Shown: piece by piece, positions 1 through 10,879 of the stretch
Layout: each line of letters starts with the position of its first letter
Position numbering within the stretch: position 1 is the first letter of the stretch
Origin: Owenia fusiformis
Taxonomy: Eukaryota > Annelida > Polychaeta > Sabellida > Oweniidae
DNA: 64,000 nt
Direction of reading: 5' to 3'
Assembly (NCBI GenBank): GCA_903813345.2
Contig: CAIIXF020000009.1
Coordinates: 6,752,030-6,816,029 of the forward strand
Program-made: the position numbers and the translations under genes
The notes under the pieces: model-generated
The model's database searches: none
What the model saw: the letters and a program-made list of their open reading frames with translations, nothing else
What the model was told of the DNA's origin: nothing

Positions 1-236
1 CAATTGTTTGGGTTTATCGGCAGAACGAAGACATTTTCGTTTTTAATCGCAATATTTGCGTGTAACTTTAACTTATTTACACCGTCAAATTCCTCCATAT
101 TGGTACTTCCGGGCCACATCCGGGAGAGTCAAACGGGGGATTCCCCTTTTAAATCCAACGGCCATCTTAAAAAGTGATGGAATCTCTCTCGATGAAAAAG
201 AAAAATGTTCTTGTTCTGCCGATATACCCAGACAAT
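1..236. mobile_element. Short foldback/TIR element (MITE)
   Basis: The two ends are imperfect inverted copies about 45 bp long. TTTGGGTTTATCGGCAGAAC at the left reappears inverted as GTTCTGCCGATATACCCAGA at 208-232. The middle has no coding potential. The element may begin slightly outside the window, so its true left end and target duplication cannot be seen. Confidence 0.6.
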
Positions 237-1198
237 CGGCGGTTCCAATATATTAGAAGTTACATTTTGAGTTCTATAATGCATTGAGGTAGGTATCTTA
301 AGTGTAAGGGGCGTAGATAATTCTCCCAAGTTGTAATCGTACAGGCAAATGTATGCGCTCGACACAGGACTATAGTCCTGGCACGGGATAAGGTTTTACT
401 GTACCTTACTACTGTTGATCCCAGGTTATTACTAGAATAATGTATGGCTGTTCATTGCTTTGTAATATTATTGATGCATTTATTTGTCTCTTGTGGTTTA
501 AGTGCTTTTAGACTAATATACTTAAATTGTTCATTATTGGATGATTCAGCAGATTATCATACTGAATTAGGATTTTTTCCGTCAATATGCAGTCCCACAT
601 GGAAAAACAAGTTCAAAAAGTCAGTTATAATTTTTCTTGAATTAACATGATTCATTTCTATGAAATTTGCTTCATTGTATCAATGATATTACTCTATTAC
701 AAACATGGACATTTATATCCCATCCGACAGATTTTTATTCAGCATATTTATAAGGCAACTCACTTTCAATCTTGATAAAATCATAATGTTTTTTCTGGCT
801 CAATGTACTATAGCGAACTGTGCATTTTTATCTCACCCTACTCTATTTAAACTGAATTTGAAAATTTTACTACATGTACAAGTTGTTTCTATTTTACACT
901 CTCTATCCTTCAGAGCCATTTAAAGTTTATACATGTACTTTAAAAGTTTTAATGCAGAAATAAAGTGCAATTCCATTCTTTTTGCATTTCGACAAGTAGA
1001 TTTTATCAGAAGCAATTAGAAAATGTCCAAGATCAATGTCAAGCAATAAGTAGTAGATATTCTTTGATTTGATTATTGAGATTATCAGTGTCATCCATGA
1101 GTGGATAGTGAATAGAAATAAATGTGCCTTTGTGAGTTTTAAAAACAGTTACTTCAATGTTCCCTTTTCTCTCCCCCTTTCTGTCCATGTACCCGTAT

Positions 1199-4100
1199 TT
1201 AACGCTTAACACCTTGAAGGTCTTGATTCTCCAGGTCGTTAAGTAGAATAAACGCAGATACTGGTGGATAGGTGTCACTGCCATCAATGCAACGTAACTC
1301 AACTTTTTCATCGGGAAATATGAGAAAGGCGTGGCTGATTCTGGTCTGTTGTAGTTGTTCCTTGTTACCCATCACTGAATGTGGCTGTAGTCATAGTTAA
1401 AAGACATGTATTTGAATCTCTGAAACAACTAAATTGCATTTATAAGACATTAAAGAAAATATTCACCATATTTTATCTATAATAATAGCGGTTGTTTTAA
1501 GAAGTATATTGAGCATATACATGTACTTTTTAAGTTCTCTTAGTACACTGTATAATGCTTATGGACCTTTTTATCTAGTGAGTTTGATGTCTTAACTAAC
1601 CCAAAAATTAGCAAACCTATTTCAAAAAAGTAACATGTAAGCATGTGTGATGACGATTTCATACTATTTTCTTTAATTTTCAATATTTATCAATTTTCCC
1701 CAACTCATTGCTGCATATAAGATTGTATTTGGTATTTCATTGAATTCACTAACTGTGGGTGGTAGTTTGCCAGATGTAAGCCTTGCCAGTATGTTGCCGG
1801 TTTGTAGGAGTAATGAGTCCCCCTTGTGCACCACTGGGACACTCTTGCCTGACATTGTCTTCACCTTTAAAAGAGGAGTAAATCACAGATAAAGAACAAA
1901 CACAATGATTGATTGAACATTTTTCTGCAATTCAAGTTCAATAGACCTTTCCAATAAACCCTGACCCCTATTTGTGAACCAAGGAAACTAGGGTATATTG
2001 GCTAGATTTATGATGTCATACTTAACAGGTAGTAATGTTTGAAAACAAAATTGAAAGAAGTTTTTGAAAATTGGCAATATTTTAATCCTATTTCTGCACT
2101 GAAATTGTAAGAATGACATCATAACGAATAAATGGCATGATTGGTCTATTGAATGTTGTTATTGGGAAATTGATTAGTTAATTAATTTTAAAGGCATTCT
2201 GTACATGCTGGGTACTGTAAAACCTGTCTAATCCAAATGCTCCTGGGGCTGGGACTGACTGACTGACCAAAAGGCTGTTCAGAAAGCCCATTTGCTGAGT
2301 TGTGTTTGGATGAGAAAGGTGATCTGATAATCAGATTTATGTGTAAATACCAAATGGTAATGTGGTATCTCATATTATTTGTCTCAAATATAATTGGCTT
2401 AATTGACTTACTGTAAGGCCATTAACATTTGCTTGGTGGAGGATAGTTATAATGCTCCTATCTTCGTGTTCATTTAATCTTACAACCTGGTCATCAATTG
2501 GAAAATCTTGAGGTACTTTTGGAAGCATATTTCCTCGCAAAGCACTCCCATTCATGCCAGGTGTATGGATATCTTCAATCATTTTGTTAAAGTAGTCCCG
2601 GTCCGTATGTAAAGGGAAAGTTAGCGCAGTGAGGACACGTTTGGCCAGTTTGAGTGATTCACCAAACAAGGCATTGTATGCTTCGTTGAATCCGGGTATT
2701 ATGTCATCAATGTTAAGAACAGATACCTACAAAAATATGTTTTCTTAAATTTGAGAGATATCATTTTCATCCATATGAGTCGAATCCATATCTCTGAAAA
2801 ACTTGTATATATCGTGTTTTCAGTCATTAATGAAATATGATAGTTAAAGGCATTGATCACCTTAATGGTCTCCCCATCATAAGTGCAACGGATTGAATGC
2901 CGCACCCTGATGCAACAAAAATAACACATGCCACCTTGTTGAAAATGTTAAAATAATATGTATTGAGATATTTTGACAATAATAGGTAAAAATTAGGATA
3001 AAATACTAAATAAACACCAAAAGTGCAAATTTAAAGTCCTTTTGCCCCATGGAGTCCCATGAAGTCCCAACAGGCCCCAGGGAACTTTATCAAGAGGTTG
3101 ATGCCCTATTAGTATATGACAACACCTGAAGAGGTTAAAGTGCATATTCTACCTGGGCTAATGACGGAACAAATCGTACGGAGCACACATATTCTGGATC
3201 AAATGTGTCTCCTGATGTGTCTTTTTTCAATAACACCATTCTAAATGAAAAAGTATTATAGAAAGTTGTGACATCACATTAATTAATCAAATTGATTACT
3301 ATAAATCAGAGAATCACTTTTTACCTCTCATTTATACAAGGAAGAGTGCAATGATGGTAAGTGATTTTTTGATATGAAAGTCGCTAGTTCCTTATGTTCG
3401 GAAATATTAAATTGCCTCCAAATTGAAGTTTCATGTTATTTTCAGGTACTAGATATAGTAACTCATTCAATACTTGACTTACACATAACTCATTCAATTC
3501 TTGACTTACTTTTTGGTAACAGTTTGAATGCCATGCTTTGTTGCGAATGAGTGTTTTACTATTCCCCCTTCTTCCCCATCCATATGAATATCACATTTTC
3601 CTTGGAATTCTTCGCCAAGTTTCATTGGTGCAAAATATGGAGCTATTTTCTCAAAGTCAAGTTTCTCTAGTTCACTTGTCACTCTTTCTGCAGCTTTTAC
3701 CTTTAGGAATAAAACAGCTAAATCAAGATCATAATTTATCAGATTTTTCAGTTTCATGGAGGACACATGTTTCAACGTAGAATGTGAACAGTTAGCTTAG
3801 AACATGTAGTGTAGAAATGAGTATCATTGAAACTAATGTGACTAATGTGAGGTAGTTCAATTATCGTAATTTTTTTTTGTCACATGGATTTACCATAGTT
3901 ATATGATTAATCATCAACAAAACAGTAGGTATAGCGACTCATTTACATGTTTGGGAAATACTGAAATGTTAAAAAATATCTAGTAGGAAACTAAAATGTG
4001 CATTTACCCCCCCCCCCCCTCAAACTGAACTGATTTAGTTCCCTGTCAGTCATTGATATTTTGATGCTGCTCCTTACATGACCTTCGTAGGTGTAAATCA

Positions 4101-4506
4101 AGAAACAAAAGATGTACAAAATGGAAGGTTTCCATAGTGTTCCATGAAAACAACAGGCAAAATTAATAGAAATCATAAATTTAACATGGAAAAATTGAAA
4201 AGTCCCTATCTAAAACAACAGGCGATTTTATGAAAACAACTGGTGAAAATTGCCTGTTGCCTGCTTCTAATGAAACCCCTTGTGTTATTAAATTAGGAAC
4301 AGTGATATGGAATAAGTATGTGTACTTACAACTTCTTCTGGAATTCCATGGTTTGTCAACAAGGCTGATGTGACGTCATATCGCTTGAAGGAATCAAAGA
4401 TGTCTTCACCAAGATCTCTCAAGTCATTGTCATCAATTTCAGCATCATCCAGTGTTATGTTGATCTTGGTGCAGTCAATTATTGGTAGTTCTGTTAGTTG
4501 TTCCAT
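1199..4506 (-). CDS. 2-oxoglutarate/Fe(II)-dependent dioxygenase, isopenicillin-N-synthase-like (copy 1)
   Basis: Six exons read on the minus strand: 4506-4330, 3700-3510, 3240-3153, 2726-2412, 1864-1754, 1384-1199. All have GT-AG borders and compatible phases, giving 355 residues. Exon 1 holds the DIOX_N-type start (LPIIDCTKI...LTNHGI, about residues 7-57). The catalytic double-stranded beta-helix follows: iron ligands His239 and Asp241 in NEHED, distal His296 in PHSVM, and the 2-oxoglutarate-binding RxS at Arg309-Ser311. The Asp-to-His spacing matches isopenicillin N synthase relatives. I start at the Met before EQLTEL because upstream in-frame sequence derives from a transposon at 4564-4735. 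Family knowledge supports a soluble non-haem iron oxidase using O2 and 2-oxoglutarate. The substrate is unknown; some family members oxidise without 2-oxoglutarate. No broken frame is seen. Confidence 0.9.
1939..2151. mobile_element. Small TIR element in intron 4 of dioxygenase copy 1
   Basis: CAATAGACC at the left and GGTCTATTG at the right are inverted. The corresponding place in L2 (near 21945) reads straight through without about 210 bp, so this is an insertion private to L1. There is no coding potential. Confidence 0.6.
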
Positions 4507-4563
4507 ATTATTAGCTGTTAAGGAAAGTGGTGTATTTGCACTAACATGTAATTGAAAAGTTCC

Positions 4564-4735
4564 CAGGCCTGTATCACCTTTTGCCAAGGGGGAGGGGTCA
4601 TGTTTGACCATTTTGGCCCAAATTCATTTGCGAAGTGCTCAGAATGGAGAAAAACTATATGGTTTTGAAATAATTGGTTAGGGAGAGAGAGGGGGCGGGG
4701 GAGTTTGGCTCGCAAGCCCTAAACTCCCCCTGGCC
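4564..4735. mobile_element. CAGGCCCG-family MITE, degraded, at the 5' end of copy 1
   Basis: It belongs to a family whose intact copies start CAGGCCCGTA and end in the inverted ACGGGCCTG (12962, 16846, 29079). The inner words GTGCTCAGAATGG and a run of G or C are shared. It sits just upstream of the dioxygenase start codon and is also present in L2 (25074-25236), so it predates the locus duplication and may contribute 5' UTR or promoter sequence. Confidence 0.65.
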
Positions 4736-4868
4736 AGTGACATGGGTCCCTAGTGCTCTATGTATCTTTTAGGAATGATTATATAGTGTAGTACAATATA
4801 TGTAACTAGAAAAGTGGATGTTAAAATTGCAATGAATGCTATATGATTTACCTTACTCAGTAAACATT

Positions 4869-4945
4869 TACCCTTTGCATTCGTTTGACTTTGCTTCTTA
4901 AAAGAGAGCTTTGTAGTAGTTTAACTAGACTCTGCACGCAGGGTA
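4869..4945. mobile_element. Short MITE, TACCCT family
   Basis: It starts TACCCTTTGCATTCGTTTGA and ends TCTGCACGCAGGGTA. The same ends in the opposite orientation bound the longer copy at 22640-23017, and another copy is at 58553-58660. It is an internally deleted, non-coding element. Confidence 0.6.
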
Positions 4946-5384
4946 GTAAACATTCCAGTTATTCCAGTAACCCGTAAACAATACTCCTCAAACCAGTCTA
5001 CATGCAAAAGTGTTCCTGATATATACCAACGAGTGTAGATTCTGGGCTTTAAATCCAATTATCACATAAGTTCTGTTGTATGTAGATTAGTATCATTCTG
5101 TATTCCCTCACTTGTAGAATATTCTGTTAACATTAGAAACTTACTTGAAGTTTTCAACTTAAGATAAACACTAACACACTTATTGCATATGCAGCCACTT
5201 GTATATTTTAAACTCATATGTCTCATAAATCATGAGATCAGATAGTGAAGTCAGACTATATAGGACACTTTGCCCTCATTACAGGAATACATGACTTACA
5301 TGTTTTTTAAAGTTTCCATTTAGGTTAACGTAATTGATATACCTAATTACCCAAATAATATACCTAATTGACCACTATGGTCCA

Positions 5385-5533
5385 CTTTTTGAAGATTCCA
5401 AGGGAGGGGGGTCACTTTTGACAACTTTGGCCCAAAAATAGCCAAAATCACCTAACATTGTGCTCAGTGTGAAAAGCTGCATTGTTTTGAAAGAATTATT
5501 GTTCCTCCCCCCCCCCCCTTGGCTACGGGCCTG
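5385..5533. mobile_element. CAGGCCCG-family MITE fragment (right end)
   Basis: It ends GGCTACGGGCCTG after a C-run. GTGCTCAGTGTGAAAA and TTTTGAAAGAATT are the family's inner words. The same fragment lies at about 27101-27231 in L2, so the insertion predates the locus duplication. The rest of 4946-5812 is conserved with L2 but shows no gene. Confidence 0.6.
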
Positions 5534-5849
5534 AAACTAGTACTAATACCCTGAGGACTGGCCTCGCAATATGATGGTTATTAAGTTTATGTCATACATG
5601 TATTTCATGAGGAAATAACAATATGAGTCCACCATTGGATAGTTGCATAAAGTACATCATATTGACTCCTGAGGGAGAAGACTCTCAATCACTTCTCCCT
5701 AGAGATCCAGGTTTCAAGTAACCTGACCTACCTACAGAAAATATAGGTAAATAGAGATTATCTTACACGTGAGGTTCAGGATATTGGGATTATTTCCTCT
5801 GACGTAAAGCTATTATATCGCTATTATATCGCTGCTTTATAAATAGAGA

Positions 5850-5984
5850 TTATCCTATATGAGGTTCAGGATATTGGGATTATCCCGAGGCCAATATAAT
5901 ATATCTGCCCGAGCTACGTCCCGAGGGTAGATATATTATATTGCCCAAGGGATAATCCAAATATCCTGAACCGACTATAGGATG
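5850..5984. mobile_element. Foldback element
   Basis: Two arms of roughly 60 bp are inverted around a short GC-rich centre: TATCC...GGTTCAGGATATTGGGATTA on the left, and ATCCAAATATCCTGAACC...GGATGA on the right. GGCAGATATACTATATCTGC near 6918 looks related, so 5850-6990 may be one composite element split by the piggyBac-like insertion. Confidence 0.55.
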
Positions 5985-6149
5985 ATCTGTTTATCCCATA
6001 CCAAACACATTGTTCAATTGGCCGAAGTTCAGAAACTTTGCAACCAACCGTAGAATTATTTTAAAATATTCATGTCCAGTTTTGTATTCTTGTTTCTTTT
6101 CCTGTTCTAATCTTTGATTATTAACAGGGCATACTGCATTTTCCCTTCT

Positions 6150-6812
6150 TTAACCTTTAGCGTGCTGCCGGCGGACTCGTCCGCCGAGACTAAAATGTCT
6201 CTCACAACTGCCGGCGGACCCGCGCCATTCGTATTGTCCAATTAGATTGCCCGATTTATTCAGTGCCTAACATGACTTCCTGTTGACCTAGAAATGGCGA
6301 TATTTCGAAAAATAATTCTCAATTCAACAATTTAAACAGTGTTTTAGTCATTTTTAGTGAACGAATCGTACAAAATGGTGGACAAATACGATCACAACGA
6401 AAATGTGGAGGAAATGGATAACGATTTCGAGCTCTTTAGGCTCTTGGAAGCCGATAACGGTCATCGAAAATAGAAACTAGAATATTTCCTGAATTGAAAA
6501 ATTGAACATTCGATCGCTGCAAATTCAGATTTGGATTCTGACCAGACGAAGAGGCGGAGCGGCGGATTCCGGAGGAGTATTCATGGTATATTTATGCCCA
6601 GTCGTGTTAATGTACGAAAAAATTCATGAGAACATTTTTTTCATGAGCCAGGCCACTGTATCTTCCCTTTGTGAAAATTTTATCCAGATTCATTCAGTAG
6701 TTATTGAGATATTAATTATTTAGTCCAGGTATATCATTTTTTGCACTCTTTGAAAAATAAGCCAGTTGCGTGGGATATATTTGCTGAAATAAGGCAGCAT
6801 GGTAAAGGTTAA
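6150..6812. mobile_element. piggyBac-like element, internally deleted
   Basis: It is flanked by TTAA on both sides (6150-6153 and 6809-6812), the target site of piggyBac. The ends are inverted: TTAACCTTTAGCGTGCTGCC against TTAACCTTTACCATGCTGCC. An open frame at 6375-6473 encodes 32 residues (MVDKYDHN...ELFRLLEADNGH), reminiscent of an acidic transposase N-terminus, then stops. No catalytic core remains, so the element is non-autonomous. The inverted ends are strong; the meaning of the small frame is a guess. Confidence 0.8.
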
Positions 6813-6904
6813 AGCATCAAACAGATCCGGCGATTGTCTCCATTTTTCTCCAATGTCGTTTACATATATGCGAACGTTACAAAAAAGAACCAATACGAGA
6901 ACAG

Positions 6905-6990
6905 CGATTACGACGTAGCGGGCAGATATACTATATCTGCCCGCTTGGAGCGGTCAACAATTGTTGACCTCTCCTCTGGAGAGGTCAACA
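6905..6990. repeat. Pair of perfect short palindromes
   Basis: GCGGGCAGATATACTATATC-TGCCCGC is a near-perfect hairpin. It is followed by GGTCAACAATTGTTGACC and a further inverted GAGGTCAACAATTG. They abut the L2 boundary at 6996 and are probably the end of the composite element that begins near 5850. Confidence 0.5.
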
Positions 6991-8137
6991 ATTGTATACT
7001 GTACCTTCATTTCTTGATCCCATGTTATTACTAGAATAATATATGGCTGTTCATTGCTTTGTAATATTATTGTTGCATTTATTGGTCTCTTGTGGTTTAA
7101 GCAAGGGAAAGATCAATACCCGGTGATTTCAGCGGGAAGTGGCGTTTCGTTCAGTGGATGAGCTGCGCGCGCACGCATAAATGTGATTATCAATATTATT
7201 AGGGGAGGGATATTCAAGCTTATTTTCGTCATAGGCGCGACCCAGGGCTGTTGTCTTAAGGACATTTCGTTGAAAATTAGCCATTCGGCTGATAATTTGT
7301 AAGAGTTTTCGATCTTATAATGTATAACTGTTATTCAGACACATATTTTGACACGATTTTGTTGGAATTAAGCTTCGAACAGAGAGATATTCACAATTGA
7401 TATGCACATTTTTGGTTGTGCCATTGCTTTTCAATTGCACAATCCATGTATTGATAGAAGTAACCCGATGCAGATTGTTTTACCTTCAAAACATGGCGGA
7501 TTCACTACATATCGGTCTATTAAATACCATTTTGTGCCCTAAATAGTTTTATATTTCCATCACGGCCTGGGTGTGTTTGTCTCTTATGTGTATGCGTGTG
7601 AATTGGTGGGGCTGGTAGGGCCACCAATCCCCTAAACCCCGCCCATCCTTTATTCTACTTCCCACTTATTATAATTTATGCTGTAACATTAAGTGACTTC
7701 GCTGGAAAACAATAGGAATTATTTTTCTTGCCAATCAATCGTGAATCACAATCAAAATGTCAGAAAGGATCAATCAGGCAATCGTCTAAAATCCAAATCA
7801 AGTTATAACATTATATGATATTCAGCAAGAAGTCCGGTAGAAATAAGGAATATTTAAACATGAAAGCTGAAAGTTAAAAGCTAATCTGTCAATTTTCTGT
7901 CTGCAAAAGAACGTTTACATTTGACAAAATAAAAGACCAAGGCTTTGAAATCTAGGATTCCCCAGGAAAATATGACGTCATACTAATTAGCATAAGGATT
8001 TCCCTAGTGGTCTGGGTCGCGCATCGTCCGAAAACACAATCCGACAAATACATGCTAATTTCTAAGGAGATGGGAAGTGTATGACGTGTTTATCGATTTT
8101 GTTTAACGATTTAATCAATTATCAAATTGTTTAAGTG

Positions 8138-9689
8138 CCCAGCCTATCGTCAGGCGCAATATTGGTCAATATTTGAGGTCTACTTTTGGTCAACTCATGA
8201 GGCGTACTTCTGGTCTACTTTTGGTTTTTCTCTGTGTTAAATCCCCATAGTCAGGCGCGTTTCAAATATTTAAATTAAGCCAAAAGTAGACCAGAAGTAG
8301 ACCTCATTTAATGACCTCATCAGGTTTATCAGGTCTATATTTGAGGTCTAGACCTCATTTAAGCCTCAACTATCTGTAAATCAGGACTATATTTGAGGTA
8401 TACTTTTGGTCTACGCCTTATTTGAGGTTCACTATTGGTTTTCAGGTCTACTTCTCTTCTGCTTTTGGTGTACACCTTACGTTAAGGCACATTTCAATTA
8501 TGGAAATTAAGCCTTAAGGTCTACTTTTGGTCTAGACCTCATTTCAGGTACAAGCCTCATATACCTGTAAGTAAGGTCAGGTTATGTTTTGTTGTTTCAA
8601 GATAAAGTACTTAGTACATATCAGTACCCTCCATAGTTGTTAAATAAATTGCATTTATTTTGAATTGCTGTGTTGTTTTCTAGGATTAACTTGTCTCATG
8701 GATAAGATACAGATCTATGAACACATTAGAAAGATGAAGCAAAAATTACACAGTATTCTTATATAAATTATATGTAGGCTTCTAATATGATGTATTTTTG
8801 TTTCATCATTTAAATTTAACAATATTTCAATATTTTATTATTTTCAGACATCCTTCTTTAGGTTTCCCAGATTTTGATTATTTTTTTAAGTTCTGATAAA
8901 AACCATTAATAGGGAGTTGAAAATACAGTTTACTGGTCTGTTAACTGGTCTGTTAACCTAAAAATTACACAGTATTCTTATATTAATTATATGTAGGCTT
9001 CTAATATGATGTATTTTTGTTTCATCATTTAAATTTAACAATATTTCAATATTTTATTATTTTCAGACATCCTTCTTTAGGTTTCCCAGATTTTGATTAT
9101 TTTTTTAAGTTCTGATAAAAACCATTAATAGGGAGTTGAAAATACAGTTTACTGGTCTGTTAACCTAATATATTATAATCTGTCTCCTTCGTGATTCTGA
9201 CAAAATACTACAGTAAGTGTGGCTTTTTCAGATTTATGTTTTCTAAGTTTTTAAAAAAATTCTATGTTTATCAGGTCTAGATTTGGTCATTTTATAAATG
9301 TTTAAGTTTTTAAGGCGCAGTTTTGGTCTATACACCTGTCAGTGAGGTCTATTCTAAAATGTTCTTAGTTTATCAGGTCTAGATTTGGTCATTTTGAAAA
9401 TTGTTCAAGTTTTTCAGGCGCACTTTTGGTCTATACGCCTTACAGTGAGGTCTATTCTAAAATCTTCTAAGTAAATGTGGTTTAGATTTGGTTTTTAAGG
9501 CGCAGTTTTGGTCTATACGCCTGAAAATAAGGTCTATAACTGGAATTATTGTGAGTAAATGAGGCTAGGTTTTGGTCTAAGCCTTAAAAATACCTGTAAA
9601 AGAGGCATACTTTTAGTCTAGACCTGAAAGTAAGGCGCATTTAAGGTTAACTTTTGGTCTACGCCTCAAAAACCTGATGATAGGCTGGG
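8138..9689. mobile_element. 1.55-kb TIR element with TG target duplication, nested
   Basis: The ends are inverted CCCAGCCTATCGTCAGG and CCTGATGATAGGCTGGG. TG is present on both sides (8136-8137, 9690-9691). Unit B shows the empty site GTTTAAGTGGATAAAG at 14644-14659. Outer parts are filled with many divergent copies, in both orientations, of AGGTCTACTTTTGGTCTA. The middle carries a 219-bp direct duplication (8742-8960 and 8961-9165). No coding potential is visible and I cannot place its superfamily. Confidence 0.8.
8742..9165. repeat. 219-bp direct duplication inside the 1.55-kb element
   Basis: AAAATTACACAGTATTCTTA starts at 8742 and again at 8961. The following 200 bases are essentially identical, down to TTTACTGGTCTGTTAACC. 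The near-identity points to a recent event or copying. Confidence 0.85.
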
Positions 9690-9867
9690 TGGATAAAGTG
9701 GTCACACTTGCTTCAATTCATAGCGTAATCGACGGATAGAAACTGCACCGAATTCCCGATATCCTACCCCGTATTATGTAGGCTATAACCACAGTGACCT
9801 GCAGATGGCGCTATCACAAACAAGTACTGCACGAACCGATAAATTCCCGGGTATTGTAACGCCCTTG

Positions 9868-10628
9868 GTTTAAGTGCTTTTAGACTAATACACTTAAATT
9901 GTTCATTATTGGATGATCCAGTAGATTATCATACTGAATTAGGAATTTTTTCCGTCAATATGCAGTCCCACATGGAAAAACAAGTTCAAAAAGTCAGTTA
10001 TAATTTTTCTCGAATTAATATGATTTATTTATATGAAATTTGCTTCAGTGTATCAATGATATTACTCTATTACAAACATGGACATTTGTATCCCATCTGA
10101 CAGATTTTTATTTCGCATATTAACAAGGCAGCTCAGTTTCAATTTTGACAAAATCATAATGGTTTTTCTGGCTCATCGTACTATAGCGAACTGTGCATTT
10201 TAATCTCACGTTACTCTATTTGAACTGAATTTGAAAATCTTACTACATGTTACAACATAGATGTTGTACTTCTATTTTATACTATCTATCCTTCAGTTAG
10301 TGCCATTTAAAGTTTATAATTTAAAAGTTTTAATGAAGAAATAAAATGCACCTCTATTCTTTTTGCACTTTGACAAGCAGATTTTATCAGAAGCAATTAG
10401 AAAAATGTCCTAGATCAATGTGAAGCAATAAGTAGTAGATATTCTTTGATTTGATTATTGAATGTGGCTGTAATCATTAGTTAAAAGACATGTATTTGAA
10501 TCTCTGAAACAACTAAATTGTATATAGCATGTATAATACATGTACATGATTGTATTCTTGATTTTGAAGCCCTCTAATCGGAGGATGAATAATAAGTAGT
10601 AGATATTCTTTTTTTGATTTTTGAGATA
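9868..10628. repeat. L2 host flank between two insertions, with a relic of exon 6
   Basis: This continues the L1-like 3' flank (compare 499-1075). At 10455-10520 it contains a stray copy of the exon-6/intron-5 border of the dioxygenase gene (GAATGTGGCTGTAATCATTA, compare 1376-1395), followed by a short CGGAGGATG MITE end near 10575. No gene is present. Confidence 0.6.
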
Positions 10629-10879
10629 CAGTCAAGCCAAGTAACTAAGTCAACATTCGAAAAAATCTCAAAAATCGTACATCTTTGATTTCCAAAATAA
10701 TTTGTGAAGTGGTTATTAAGATGATAATACATCTTTTAGCGTATTAATTTTGAGTACATCTTGAATCCATTCTCAACAAAGCTTTGTCTAAATAAGGATT
10801 CGAAATATTTGAGCTCGGGATGATAAAAGTACGTTAAGATATACCGCTCCTTAACAAACTCCTTTGGGAACAAGATATA

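Larger units (their letters stand above)
397..5812. repeat. Locus copy L1 of a segmental duplication
   Basis: From TACTGTACC at 397 to GACGTAAAGCTAT near 5812 this stretch aligns collinearly, with interruptions, to 6996-27772. It carries a complete dioxygenase gene (1199-4506), the 3' flank (397-1198) and the 5' flank (4507-5812). The exons of the two copies are the same length and very similar, so the duplication is recent relative to intron decay. L1 lacks most of the transposons seen in L2 and so gives their empty sites. The 3' flank 397-1198 shows no gene. Confidence 0.85.
7102..9867. mobile_element. hAT-like non-autonomous element (copy in unit A)
   Basis: It starts CAAGGGAAAGATCAATACCC and ends with the inverted GGGTATTGTAACGCCCTTG. 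Flanks carry a 7-8 bp duplication, GGTTTAAG (7094-7101 and 9867-9874). L1 has the uninterrupted GTGGTTTAAGTGC near 490-505, an empty site. The element itself is about 1.2 kb; the rest of this span is the nested insertion 8138-9689. No transposase is visible. The CAAGGG start and 8-bp duplication fit the hAT superfamily. Confidence 0.75.
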
